Origin: Tenacibaculum sp. AHE14PA
GTDB taxonomy: Bacteria > Bacteroidota > Bacteroidia > Flavobacteriales > Flavobacteriaceae
Assembly: GCF_019278465.1 (NCBI RefSeq)
Contig: NZ_CP058983.1
Coordinates: 868,001 to 932,000, forward strand
DNA: 64,000 bases
Direction of reading: 5' to 3'
The first letter of the stretch is position 1. Each line of letters starts with the position of its first letter. Positions 23,851 to 32,619 of this stretch are shown here, piece after piece. The position numbers were made by a program, and so were the translations under genes. The notes below the pieces were generated by a model. The model was not told where the DNA came from. It did not search any database and saw nothing but the letters and a program-made list of their open reading frames with translations.

Positions 23851-24267
23851 ATGAATAAGCAACAATCTCTCGATATACTTAACAGCTACAATAAAGATAC
23901 TTTAATGGAAACTCTTAAAATTGAGTTCATTAATGTTGGTGCTGATTTTTTAACTGCAAAAATGCCTGTAAATTCAAAAGTACATCAGCCTTATGGAATT
24001 TTACACGGCGGTGCAACAGCTGCTTTAGCAGAAACTGTTGGTAGTTCTGCTTCTGCCTTTTTCTTAAATGATAAAAGTAAAATCGTTAAAGGGATCGAAT
24101 TGAGTATTAATCATCTAAAGAGTAAAAGAGAAGGAGAAGTTTTTGCTACCGCGAAAGCGATTCACCAAGGAAGAACAACGCATTTATGGGAGGTTAAAAT
24201 TGTTGATGAAGAAGATAATTTGATTTCTTTATGCAAAATAACCAACATTGTTTTAGATAAGAAGTAA
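23851..24267 (+). CDS. Hotdog-fold thioesterase (PaaI family), probable DHNA-CoA thioesterase
   Basis: From ATG at 23851 the product is 138 residues. The hotdog motif is clear: HQPYGILHGGATAALAETVG, where the HGG loop and the Glu near the helix are the catalytic features of the PaaI/DHNA-CoA group. In menaquinone synthesis this enzyme releases 1,4-dihydroxy-2-naphthoate from its CoA ester. The isochorismate synthase gene two ORFs downstream supports this role, though the substrate could be another aryl-CoA. The stop is directly followed by the next ATG. Confidence 0.82.
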   Translation: MNKQQSLDILNSYNKDTLMETLKIEFINVGADFLTAKMPVNSKVHQPYGILHGGATAALAETVGSSASAFFLNDKSKIVKGIELSINHLKSKREGEVFATAKAIHQGRTTHLWEVKIVDEEDNLISLCKITNIVLDKK

Positions 24268-25119
24268 ATGAAATTATTTAAGAAAATTTTTAAAATCACG
24301 GCGCTATTTTTCTTTTTAGCGCTTGTAATTATATATTACTTATTCTCTAGTTTCTCCGCGCCAAAATCTGACAAAAAAATAATTGGCAAGTTTATTAATA
24401 GTAGTATAAAACCTACAATAACACACGAAACCTTCGCTTCTTATAAATTCAGAAAGCTAACCATACAAAAAGATACTACATTGCCTACATTGGTTTTTGT
24501 TCATGGAACCATTGGTTCATCTACCGATTTTATTGAGTATATGACTGATAGTTTGCTGTTAACTAAAACGAATATGGTTTCTTATGACAGAATTGGTTAC
24601 AATTATAAAGATTCGAACTCGGTACAAGAAAGCATTGCTTTTGAGCGTGATATGCTACACGATATTATTAAAAACTTACATCCTAAAAAAACAATTTTAG
24701 TCGGTTATTCTTATGGCGGACCAATTGCTTTAGCGGTAAAAAAAGAGGTAAAGAAAGTTATTTTACTAGCTCCTGCGGTTTATAGTAAAGTAGAACCGAT
24801 GCCTTGGGCTATTAATTTATACAAATGGAAAATAACGCGCTGGTTGATTCCTGCAATTTGGAAAGAGGCTTCTAAAGAGAAAATATCACATAAAAAAGAT
24901 TTACAGTATTTTGAAAACAACTGGAAATCATCTCCTAATAAAATTTTAAGTATTCATGGAACCAATGATTGGATTGTTCCTTTTGAAAACTCTTTATTCT
25001 TACAAAATCAATTTCCTAAAGAGCAGTTCGAATTAACTACTATTGATAATGCTGGCCATGGATTAATATGGAGCAACTTTAAAGAAATTAAACAACAATT
25101 ACTAAATCAATTAGATTGA
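24268..25119 (+). CDS. Alpha/beta hydrolase with N-terminal membrane anchor
   Basis: The 283-residue protein has a hydrophobic N-terminal segment (IFKITALFFFLALVIIYYLF) that anchors it. The fold markers are LVFVHGTIGSSTDF (oxyanion HG), the nucleophile elbow VGYSYGG with Ser at about residue 148, an acid residue in GTNDWIVPF and the base His in NAGHGLIW. The substrate is unknown. It is sandwiched with overlaps between the thioesterase and isochorismate synthase genes, so an accessory role in or beside menaquinone synthesis is possible. However, the membrane anchor is unlike soluble MenH. Confidence 0.8.
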   Translation: MKLFKKIFKITALFFFLALVIIYYLFSSFSAPKSDKKIIGKFINSSIKPTITHETFASYKFRKLTIQKDTTLPTLVFVHGTIGSSTDFIEYMTDSLLLTKTNMVSYDRIGYNYKDSNSVQESIAFERDMLHDIIKNLHPKKTILVGYSYGGPIALAVKKEVKKVILLAPAVYSKVEPMPWAINLYKWKITRWLIPAIWKEASKEKISHKKDLQYFENNWKSSPNKILSIHGTNDWIVPFENSLFLQNQFPKEQFELTTIDNAGHGLIWSNFKEIKQQLLNQLD

Positions 25120-26162
25120 CTATATTTTTAAGCATAGAAAAAGCTCTCGAAAGCAAGCTCCCTTTTGTCGTTTATCGAAAACCGAATGCTACATTATTAA
25201 AAGGATGGTTTCAAAAAAACGATAATTTATATACTTCGAAAGAGTATACCGAAAGTGGATTTATATTTGCGCCTTTTGATGATAAAAATGCTGCTATTTT
25301 ACTCCCTAAAGAACATTCTCTTTTTCACGAAGAAGAAGCCTTATTTAAGATTGATTTAATTGATGAAAATAATTTTGCTCATGATTATTCTTCAGAAAAA
25401 TCACATATTCATTTAGTTGAAAAAGGAGTGAAAGCAATTGATGAAAATCAATTTAAAAAAGTTGTTTTATCTAGAAAAGAAGAAGTAAAAGCTACAGATT
25501 TTAACGCTATTAAAACATTTAAAAAGCTTCTTTCGAATTATCCAAACGCATTCACTTATATATGGTTTCATCCGAAAGTTGGAATGTGGTTAGGTGCAAC
25601 GCCAGAAACTTTAGTACAAATTAAAGACAACAATTTTAAAACAATGTCTTTGGCAGGAACACAAGTTTTTAATGGCACAACCAATGTTTCTTGGCATCCA
25701 AAAGAAATTGAAGAGCAACAATTTGTAACCGATTATATAACAGATAAACTTATAAGTATTTGTAATAAAACAGCAAAAGGAACTGTAGAAACTATAAAAG
25801 CAGGGAATTTATTACACTTAAGAACTTTAATTTCTGGAGAAATGAATTCGGAAAATTCGACTTTAATAAAAAAACTACACCCTACTCCGGCTGTTTGCGG
25901 ATTACCTTTAGAAACCTCTAAAACCTTTATTTTAAAAAACGAAAACTATAACCGAAGTTATTACACTGGTTTTTTAGGCGAATTGAATTTAAAAATTGAT
26001 AAAAAAAACACTTCTGAGCTTTTTGTAAACCTTAGATGTATGGAAATTAAAGGCAACTCAGCATATATTTTTGTTGGTGGCGGAATCACCAAAGAAAGTA
26101 ACCCAAAAAGTGAATGGCAAGAAACTATTGCCAAAACAAAAACAATGAAAAAAGTTTTATAA
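25116..26162 (+). CDS. menF: Isochorismate synthase (chorismate-binding enzyme)
   Basis: The start codon is TTG at 25116, overlapping the preceding TGA stop by three bases (TTGA), which indicates coupled translation. The 348-residue protein has the chorismate-binding fold: KKVVLSRKEEVKA, FTYIWFHPKVGMWLGATPET, FKTMSLAGTQ, HLRTLISGEM, KLHPTPAVCGLP and AYIFVGGGITKES. The GATPE, LAGT, HPTPAVCG and GGGI segments are the binding and magnesium motifs. It makes isochorismate, the first step of menaquinone synthesis. Confidence 0.9.
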   Translation: MTIFLSIEKALESKLPFVVYRKPNATLLKGWFQKNDNLYTSKEYTESGFIFAPFDDKNAAILLPKEHSLFHEEEALFKIDLIDENNFAHDYSSEKSHIHLVEKGVKAIDENQFKKVVLSRKEEVKATDFNAIKTFKKLLSNYPNAFTYIWFHPKVGMWLGATPETLVQIKDNNFKTMSLAGTQVFNGTTNVSWHPKEIEEQQFVTDYITDKLISICNKTAKGTVETIKAGNLLHLRTLISGEMNSENSTLIKKLHPTPAVCGLPLETSKTFILKNENYNRSYYTGFLGELNLKIDKKNTSELFVNLRCMEIKGNSAYIFVGGGITKESNPKSEWQETIAKTKTMKKVL

Positions 26163-26172
26163 CTGTAAAAAT

Positions 26173-26207
26173 AAAAAACACTAACCTTTAACAGTTAGTG
26201 CTTTTAT
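26173..26207 (+). terminator. Terminator after menF
   Basis: Arms CACTAAC (26179-26185) and GTTAGTG (26194-26200) form a hairpin with an A-run before and CTTTTATG after. Confidence 0.6.
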
Positions 26208-26242
26208 GTGTAAATTGAATTTGAATTGATTTTTTTAGCGCT

Positions 26243-26276
26243 AACTTAAATACGAAATACGTTTTGTATTTAAGTT
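26243..26276 (-). terminator. Hairpin between menF and the PUR gene, likely bidirectional terminator
   Basis: Perfect 11-bp arms AACTTAAATAC (26243-26253) and GTATTTAAGTT (26266-26276) are followed on the plus strand by TTTTTG. It lies downstream of the minus-strand PUR gene as well. Confidence 0.6.
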
Positions 26277-26297
26277 TTTGCTTCAGTTATCTTCTGT

Positions 26298-26675
26298 TTA
26301 AATATCATCGAAAGAAACGTCTGTAAAACTTTCTGCTGAAGCTACCTCCTGCTCTTCTCCTGTTGTTTCTTCTTCTTTTTTGTAATCTTTTTGGTGACGT
26401 TCACTTATTACTTCAGATCCTTTTTCGTTTACAATAAAGTCTGTTGCTTTATTTAGCATTTCTTTAAAGTCAGAAAAATCTTCTTTGTATAAGTAAATTT
26501 TATGTTTTTGATAATGAAAAGAACCATCATCATGGGTGAATTTTTTACTCTCTGTTACTGTTAAGTAATAGTCATCTGCTTTTGTAGATCTTACGTCAAA
26601 AAAATAGGTTCTTCTTCCTGCTCTTAAAACTTGTGAAAAAATTTCTTCTTGCTCTACTCTCTCTCTCTCACTCAT
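26298..26675 (-). CDS. PUR-family (DUF3276) nucleic-acid-binding protein
   Basis: The 125-residue protein has the bacterial PUR-alpha-like domain: EEIFSQVLRAGRRTYFFDVR, STKADDYYLTVTESKK, FHYQKHKIYLYKEDFSDFKE. This is a beta-beta-beta-beta-alpha repeat that binds single-stranded purine-rich DNA or RNA. The tail after residue 90 is acidic and disordered. It is a single small gene with its own hairpin terminator. The biological target in Bacteroidota is not established. Confidence 0.9.
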   Translation of the reverse strand: MSERERVEQEEIFSQVLRAGRRTYFFDVRSTKADDYYLTVTESKKFTHDDGSFHYQKHKIYLYKEDFSDFKEMLNKATDFIVNEKGSEVISERHQKDYKKEEETTGEEQEVASAESFTDVSFDDI

Positions 26676-26756
26676 AATTCGTTTCTTAAATAATAATTGT
26701 TTACTTAAAATTGCTCAACAAATCTAACAAAATAATTGACTTGGCAATACGAAACC

Positions 26757-28511
26757 TTACATTTCTTTTTCTAAAAGTTGCTGTTCGTACAGCTCTTTAT
26801 AATAACCTACTGTTTCTATTAATTGATTATGAACACCTTGCTGAATAATCTTACCTTCATCTAAAATAATAATTTTATCAGCATTTTTTGCTGATGAAAC
26901 CCTATGACTAATAATAATTGTGGTTTTGTCGTTCGATACTTTTTCTAGATTTGATAGAATTTGTTCTTCAGTTTCTGTATCGACAGCAGATAAACAGTCA
27001 TCGAAAATTAAAATTTTAGGATTTTTTATAATAGCTCTAGCGATTGATGTTCGCTGTTTTTGTCCTCCCGACAAAGTAACGCCTCGTTCTCCTAAAATAG
27101 TTTTATAACCCTCTTTAAAATCGACTATATTATCATGAATCACCGCATTTTTTGCTGCGGCTATAATTTCTTCTTCTGTAGCATCTTCCTTTCCGAACTT
27201 TATATTATTCTGAATCGTATCAGAAAACAAAAACGGATCTTGTGGCACAAAACCAATTTGCCTTCTTACATCATATAAATTGCACTCCTTAATATTTATC
27301 CCGTCAATTAAAACCGCTCCCTCACTTACATCATACAAACGAGAAATTAAATTAATTATTGTTGTTTTACCACTTCCTGTTTTACCTAAAATAGCTAAGG
27401 TTTCTCCTTTTTTAATTACCAGACTCACTTTATTTAAAGCCGTAATATTAGTATCTTCATACGTTAAAGACACATCTTTAAATTCAATTTCTCCTGCAAC
27501 CTCAGTCGTTACATCTGTAGTATTTACAATTTCAGGAATCTCTTCTAAAAATTCATTAATTCTTTGTTGCGAAGCTTCAGCTTGCTGCACCATAGAAGTT
27601 ACCCAACCAACTACTGCTACAGGCCAAGTAAGAATATTTACATACATTACAAATGCCCCAATTGCTCCTAGTTGAATTTCGCCTGCAATGTATTGTTTAC
27701 CTCCTATATACAGTACTATAATATTACTAAGACCTATTAATAAGATCATTAATGGAAAAAATAAAGCTTGTATTTTATATAGTTCTATGTTCTTTTCCTT
27801 GCTTTGATTTGCTATTTCATCAAAGGACGCAATTACCTCTTCTTCTATCGCGTAGGATTTCACCACATTAATTCCCGAGAAAAACTCTTGATTAAATGTT
27901 GTTAATTTTGATAAGTATTGCTGAACAATTGTACTACGTTTATTTATTTGCCTACTTAACACAAAAATAGAAACCGATAAAATAGGAAACGGAATCATGG
28001 TATATAACGTAAGTTTTGGAGAAATGGCATACATCTGAGAAAACCCAATTGCTAGAGATACCAGCATGTTTAAAGAGTACATAATTGCAGGTCCAAAATA
28101 CATACGAACCTTAGATACATCTTCACTAATACGATTCATTAAATCGCCGGTTCTATTCTTTTTATAAAAATTGTTAGATAAGCGTTGGTATTGCTGATAA
28201 ATCTCATTCTTAAGATCAAACTCAATCATTCTCGACATCACAATGATTGTTTGTCGCATTAAGAAAGTAAAAAAACCACCCAGTAAAGTTACACCTACTA
28301 TCAATAATATATTATTAAGTAAAACTGTTTTTACTTGTGATAAGTCTGTAACCTTACCTAACTGGTAGTCTTCAACAATATTTAAAGAATCCCCAACAAA
28401 ATCAGGGATTTTAAGTGTTAAAATTTTTGCTAATACTGTTATTAATACTCCTAATAATAATCTCCATTTGTATTTAATAAAGTACTTATTAAGATATTGT
28501 AATGATTTCAA
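26757..28511 (-). CDS. ABC exporter half-transporter (MdlA/YheI-like)
   Basis: The 584-residue protein has six membrane helices in the first ~320 residues and a C-terminal ATPase domain. Walker A is GKTGSGKTT (about 375), the signature LSGGQKQR (about 480) and Walker B ILIFDDCLSAVD. The residue after the Walker B Asp is Asp instead of the usual catalytic Glu, as in the degenerate subunit of heterodimeric exporters (YheI type). A partner half-transporter would be expected elsewhere. The substrate is unknown. Confidence 0.9.
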   Translation of the reverse strand: MKSLQYLNKYFIKYKWRLLLGVLITVLAKILTLKIPDFVGDSLNIVEDYQLGKVTDLSQVKTVLLNNILLIVGVTLLGGFFTFLMRQTIIVMSRMIEFDLKNEIYQQYQRLSNNFYKKNRTGDLMNRISEDVSKVRMYFGPAIMYSLNMLVSLAIGFSQMYAISPKLTLYTMIPFPILSVSIFVLSRQINKRSTIVQQYLSKLTTFNQEFFSGINVVKSYAIEEEVIASFDEIANQSKEKNIELYKIQALFFPLMILLIGLSNIIVLYIGGKQYIAGEIQLGAIGAFVMYVNILTWPVAVVGWVTSMVQQAEASQQRINEFLEEIPEIVNTTDVTTEVAGEIEFKDVSLTYEDTNITALNKVSLVIKKGETLAILGKTGSGKTTIINLISRLYDVSEGAVLIDGINIKECNLYDVRRQIGFVPQDPFLFSDTIQNNIKFGKEDATEEEIIAAAKNAVIHDNIVDFKEGYKTILGERGVTLSGGQKQRTSIARAIIKNPKILIFDDCLSAVDTETEEQILSNLEKVSNDKTTIIISHRVSSAKNADKIIILDEGKIIQQGVHNQLIETVGYYKELYEQQLLEKEM

Positions 28512-28588
28512 TTTAAAAATGTTTTTTTGTTAAAAATTAAGGTTTAAAAAGCTTTCTTGTTAAAGATAACACAATTTAGGTCTCTTTT

Positions 28589-28620
28589 TTTGCTTATGTT
28601 TTAACGATTTCTTATTTTTG
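28589..28620 (+). promoter_or_regulatory. Promoter of the leucine dehydrogenase gene
   Basis: TTTG (28589-28592), a 20-bp gap, then TATTTTTG (28613-28620) form a full Bacteroidota promoter. The start codon is 52 bp downstream of the -7 box. Confidence 0.75.
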
Positions 28621-28672
28621 CCCTCGAATTTTTGAGATTATTAAAACAACCTCAAATTAAAAAACAATACAA

Positions 28673-29773
28673 ATGACATCAGAAATCATTGATACTAAAG
28701 ACCTTAAGAATGACCCAGTATTTGGTCAGTTATCTTTTGACAATCACGAACAAATCGTTTTTTGCAATGACGAAGATACAGGTTTAAAAGCAATAATTGG
28801 TATTCATAACACAACTTTAGGACCTGCTTTAGGCGGTACTAGAATGTGGCAATATAATAATGAATGGGAGGCTCTTAACGATGTATTACGTTTGTCTCGC
28901 GGAATGACTTACAAATCTGCTATTACAGGATTAAATCTTGGTGGTGGTAAAGCTGTAATTATTGGGGATGCAAAAACTCAAAAAAATGACGCTTTAATGC
29001 GTAAGTTCGGAGAATATGTAAACTCTTTAAGTGGACGTTATATTACTGCCGAAGATATTGGTATGGAAACTCGCGACATGGATGTTATTCGCGAAGTAAC
29101 GCCACACGTAACTGGTGTTTCTGAAGCTATCGGAGGATCTGGAAATCCATCTCCTGTAACTGCCTACGGTGTTTACATGGGTATGAAAGCTGCTGCTAAA
29201 TATCGTTTTGGAACAGACAATTTAGAAGGTAAAAAAGTTTTAGTTCAAGGTGTTGGTCACGTTGGCGAAACTTTAGTAAAACATATTACTGATGAAGGAG
29301 CAAAGGTTATCTTAAATGATATAAGCGAAGCTCGTCTAGAAGAACTAAGTAAAAAATACGGTGCAAACGTAGTTTTAGGAAATGATATTTACGGATTAGA
29401 TGTTGATATTTATGCTCCATGTGCATTAGGTGCCACTGTAAACGACGAAAGTATTGCACAGTTAAAAGCGAAGGTTATTGCAGGTGCTGCAAATAATCAA
29501 TTAGCAAATGAGTTAAAACACGGTAAATTATTAAGAGAAAAAGGAATTGCTTACGCACCTGATTTCTTAATTAACGCTGGTGGAATTATAAATGTATATG
29601 CAGAAGTTGTAGGTTACGACAAGGCTGAAAGCTTAAAAAGAACTGAAAACATCTACAATACTACCTTAGATATTTTTAACTTAGCTGATAAAGAAAGTAT
29701 CACAACACACCAAGCTGCTTTTAATATTGCACAAGCAAGAATTGATGCTCGTAAAAAAGAGCAAAATAGCTAG
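28673..29773 (+). CDS. ldh: Leucine dehydrogenase (Glu/Leu/Phe/Val family)
   Basis: The 366-residue protein shows the family motifs: LGPALGGTRMWQY (substrate site), MTYKSAITGLNLGGGKAVII with the catalytic lysines, TAEDIGM, and the NAD-binding Rossmann motif VLVQGVGHVGETLVK. It removes the amino group of leucine, isoleucine or valine with NAD+, giving branched 2-oxo acids used for iso-branched fatty acids in flavobacteria. Length and ALGGTR point to leucine dehydrogenase more than glutamate dehydrogenase. It is a single-gene unit with promoter and terminator. Confidence 0.93.
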   Translation: MTSEIIDTKDLKNDPVFGQLSFDNHEQIVFCNDEDTGLKAIIGIHNTTLGPALGGTRMWQYNNEWEALNDVLRLSRGMTYKSAITGLNLGGGKAVIIGDAKTQKNDALMRKFGEYVNSLSGRYITAEDIGMETRDMDVIREVTPHVTGVSEAIGGSGNPSPVTAYGVYMGMKAAAKYRFGTDNLEGKKVLVQGVGHVGETLVKHITDEGAKVILNDISEARLEELSKKYGANVVLGNDIYGLDVDIYAPCALGATVNDESIAQLKAKVIAGAANNQLANELKHGKLLREKGIAYAPDFLINAGGIINVYAEVVGYDKAESLKRTENIYNTTLDIFNLADKESITTHQAAFNIAQARIDARKKEQNS

Positions 29774-29801
29774 ATAAAAAACAAAAAAGTTTTACTTTTG
29801 C

Positions 29802-29838
29802 AGAGCGTTAGAAATAGTTTCTATCGCTCTTTTTTTTA
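29802..29838 (+). terminator. Terminator after ldh, directly downstream of a possible nusB -7 box
   Basis: AGAGCG-T-TAGAAA pairs with TTTCTA-T-CGCTCT and is followed by eight T. A box TACTTTTG at 29793-29800 lies just before it and could start a short nusB leader through this hairpin. Confidence 0.85.
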
Positions 29839-29850
29839 AAGTTCTTTAAA

Positions 29851-30789
29851 ATGATTAACAGAAGACATATTCGAGTTAAGGTAATGCAGTCGGTTTATGC
29901 AATGCAGCAATCGCAAAGTGATAATATTGTAAAGGAAGAAAAATTCTTGCAAAACAGTATTCAGAAAATGTATGATTTATATGTTCTTAACCTTCAGTTA
30001 TTAGTTGAAGTTCAGAAATTAGCTCATAAAAGAATAGAACTTTCTAAAAAGAAGATTCTTGTTACTAAAGAAGACTTAAACCCAAACACCAAGTTTATTA
30101 ACAACAAACTTATCAACTTACTTAACGAAAGTGTAAGTTTAGAAGGCTATGTTGAACTTAACAACCTTAATTATTGGGAGTTTGACAATGAATATGTACG
30201 TATTATTTTAGATGAATTACTAGAAAGTGATTTATATAAAAAATATATGATTACTACTGATGATTCATACGCTACAGACAAAAAATTTATTATCGAATTT
30301 TTTAAAGAAATAATTGCGCCAAATGAAAAATTAGCAGATTATTTTGAAGATAAAATGATTTCTTGGGTAGATGATATTCCTTTTGTAAATACCTGGATTG
30401 TAAAGTCATTAAACAAACAAAAAGCTCAGAATCCTTTTATTTTAGGAAGCTTATATAAAGATAGTGAAGACAAGCAGTTTGTATCTAACTTATTTACTAA
30501 AACGGTATTACATCAACATAAATATCAAGAAGATATTATAGATAAAACTCCGAATTGGGAAGTAGATAGAATTGCGGATATCGATATGATTATTATTAAA
30601 ATGTCTATTACCGAATTTTTACATTTCCCTTCAATACCTACAAGAGTTAGTATAAACGAGTACATAGAACTTGCTAAAGATTATTCTACCAATAAAAGTG
30701 GTTATTTTATTAATGGTGTTTTAGATAAATTATCTAAAGACTACCTTGCCTCTGAGAAGATGGTTAAAATTGGTAGGGGATTATTATAA
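29851..30789 (+). CDS. nusB: Transcription antitermination factor NusB (extended Bacteroidota form)
   Basis: The 312-residue protein is about twice the length of enterobacterial NusB, as usual in Bacteroidota. RRHIRVKVMQSVYAMQQSQS at the start is the RNA-binding arginine-rich region. The C-terminal part IIDKTPNWEVDRIADIDMII, TRVSINEYIELAKDYS and KSGYFINGVLDKL is the conserved NusB core. It binds boxA of rRNA leaders with NusE. The C-terminal DUF1573 and yajC genes follow on the same strand. Confidence 0.95.
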   Translation: MINRRHIRVKVMQSVYAMQQSQSDNIVKEEKFLQNSIQKMYDLYVLNLQLLVEVQKLAHKRIELSKKKILVTKEDLNPNTKFINNKLINLLNESVSLEGYVELNNLNYWEFDNEYVRIILDELLESDLYKKYMITTDDSYATDKKFIIEFFKEIIAPNEKLADYFEDKMISWVDDIPFVNTWIVKSLNKQKAQNPFILGSLYKDSEDKQFVSNLFTKTVLHQHKYQEDIIDKTPNWEVDRIADIDMIIIKMSITEFLHFPSIPTRVSINEYIELAKDYSTNKSGYFINGVLDKLSKDYLASEKMVKIGRGLL

Positions 30790-30827
30790 AAATTATTATT
30801 TTTACAAATCAATTAAAATATATTAAA

Positions 30828-31295
30828 ATGAAGAAAATAGCAGTAGCAATTGCATTTGTTCTTTCAACAGGAATGTTAGTTTCTTGTGGGCAAGAAAATG
30901 CATCATCTAAAGTAAAAAAAGAAAACGTAGAAAACGCTGAAAAAAGAGATGTTTCTATTAACGCAGGAGCAGCTTCTATATCTTTTGACAAGCAAGAATA
31001 TAATTTCGGAACTGTTACCGAAGGAGAAGTAGTAAAAACTTCTTTTACAGTAACCAACACTGGTAAAGGAGATTTAGTAATTACTAATGCACAAGCAAGT
31101 TGTGGTTGTACAGTACCTGTTTGGCCTAAAGAAGCTATTGCTCCTGGAGATACCGGTGAGATACAAGTTAGTTTTAACACAAATGGTAAACCTAACAGAC
31201 AGTCTAAATCTATAACACTAACGACCAACACAACAAAGGGTAGAGAAGTTTTAAAGATTTCAGGTATGGTAACTCCTAAAAATAAAGCGATATAA
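30828..31295 (+). CDS. DUF1573 lipoprotein
   Basis: The 155-residue product has a lipoprotein signal (MKKIAVAIAFVLSTGMLVSC, lipobox LVSC, Cys at residue 20). The mature part is a DUF1573 immunoglobulin-like domain: YNFGTVTEGEVVKTSFTVTN, ASCGCTVPVWPKEAIAPGDT, RQSKSITLTTNT. The CGC motif is typical. Its role is unknown; it is usually membrane-anchored in the periplasm. It overlaps the start of yajC by one base. Confidence 0.92.
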   Translation: MKKIAVAIAFVLSTGMLVSCGQENASSKVKKENVENAEKRDVSINAGAASISFDKQEYNFGTVTEGEVVKTSFTVTNTGKGDLVITNAQASCGCTVPVWPKEAIAPGDTGEIQVSFNTNGKPNRQSKSITLTTNTTKGREVLKISGMVTPKNKAI

Positions 31296-31615
31296 TGTTT
31301 GCATCTATTTTTTTACAAGCAAGTACACAAGAAAGTATTATGAACATGCTTCCTTTTGTTGCCATGATTGGTGTTTTTTATTTTTTGATTATTCGTCCGC
31401 AGATGAAGCGTCAAAAAAATGAAAAGAAATTTCAATCAACAGTTCAAAAGGGAAGTAAAGTAATTACAAGTAGTGGTATTCATGGTAAAATTGTTGAAAT
31501 TAATGATAATGACAACACTATTACTATTGAAACTGGTGCTGGAAAAATTAAATTTGAACGCTCTGCCATTTCAATGGAATTAAGCAAAAAATTAAATACA
31601 GAAGTTAAAAAGTAA
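31295..31615 (+). CDS. yajC: Preprotein translocase subunit YajC
   Basis: The 106-residue protein has one N-terminal membrane helix (MLPFVAMIGVFYFLIIRPQM) with the family motif FYFLIIRPQ, then a small beta domain GSKVITSSGIHGKIVEINDN. YajC joins SecDF in the Sec translocase and supports protein export. The start codon overlaps the preceding stop as TAATG. The gene is followed by a strong terminator. Confidence 0.95.
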   Translation: MFASIFLQASTQESIMNMLPFVAMIGVFYFLIIRPQMKRQKNEKKFQSTVQKGSKVITSSGIHGKIVEINDNDNTITIETGAGKIKFERSAISMELSKKLNTEVKK

Positions 31616-31631
31616 TTAATGTATTTATTAT

Positions 31632-31667
31632 AAAAAAGAGCGCTAACTAGCGCTCTTTTTTGTTTTT
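31632..31667 (+). terminator. Terminator after yajC
   Basis: GAGCGCTA-AC-TAGCGCTC is a perfect stem within A- and T-runs (31638-31655 core), followed by TTTTTTG. Confidence 0.9.
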
Positions 31668-31695
31668 TATGTAGATTGCATAATATTTATATACT

Positions 31696-32619
31696 TTGAG
31701 AAACATTTTTAACATACCTAAAACTTTTTTCGGTTTTTTATTAGCCTCTATACTCTTTTGGTTATTAATAAATCTATCAAAAGAATACACTGTTGAGATA
31801 GCTATTGACACGGTGTATACTAATTTATCTATCGAAAAAACAATTATTGAAACTCCTATAAAAAAAATCCCATTACTTATAAAAGGAAGTGGTTTTAAAT
31901 TGATTTCTACTAGTTTTTCAAATGATCAAGTAGTATTAAATTTAGAAAAAGCGAATAGAAAAAAAGATGTTGATTATTATTTTTATGCAGAAAAATTGCA
32001 ATCAGAGGTACAAAGCCAATTAAAATCTGGTATTGAATTAATTAGTATTCAAAAAGATACAATTCCTCTAAAAATAGGAACATTGCATTCTAAAGAAGTT
32101 CCTTTAATCACCAATTTAGATATAAATTTTAAACTTGGCCATGACTTATCATCTCCCGTAATCGTAAAACCTAATACCGTTTTAATTTCTGGAGAAGAGT
32201 CTTTATTAAAGAATATATCTTTTTTAGAGTTAGAACCGATAAATTTAGACAATGTTGCAAAAAACATTAAAATTAACGCCTCTATAAATACTCCGCCAAA
32301 TATTAAACCTAATATTACATCTGCTGAAATAAGTGTTTTTGTCGATAAATTTACGGAAGGTGAAATAGAGATTCCTGTTTCAATAAAAAACGCTCCTAAA
32401 GAAATAAATATTTTCCCTAAAAAAGTAAAAATAATCTACAAAGTAGGCTTAAAAAACTTTAATAAAGTAGATGCTAATTTATTTAAAATAGAATGTGATT
32501 ATAATCAGGTAAAAAACAATCAAGCTACCTATTTAACGCCAAAATTAACAGAACTTCCAGATTCGATCTCTGTTGTTAGAATAGTTCCTAAAAAAATAGA
32601 CTTTTTAATACATAACTAA
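31696..32619 (+). CDS. YbbR-like (CdaR-type) membrane-anchored protein
   Basis: The start codon is TTG at 31696. The 307-residue protein has one N-terminal membrane helix (FFGFLLASILFWLLINLS) followed by repeated YbbR beta-sandwich units (for example PIKKIPLLIKGSGFKLIS, ELEPINLDNVAKNIKINASI and EGEIEIPVSIKNAP). In Firmicutes such proteins regulate the c-di-AMP synthase CdaA; no cdaA is near here. The gene lies in the typical yajC-ybbR-coaE order, and its stop overlaps the coaE start. Confidence 0.88.
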   Translation: MRNIFNIPKTFFGFLLASILFWLLINLSKEYTVEIAIDTVYTNLSIEKTIIETPIKKIPLLIKGSGFKLISTSFSNDQVVLNLEKANRKKDVDYYFYAEKLQSEVQSQLKSGIELISIQKDTIPLKIGTLHSKEVPLITNLDINFKLGHDLSSPVIVKPNTVLISGEESLLKNISFLELEPINLDNVAKNIKINASINTPPNIKPNITSAEISVFVDKFTEGEIEIPVSIKNAPKEINIFPKKVKIIYKVGLKNFNKVDANLFKIECDYNQVKNNQATYLTPKLTELPDSISVVRIVPKKIDFLIHN

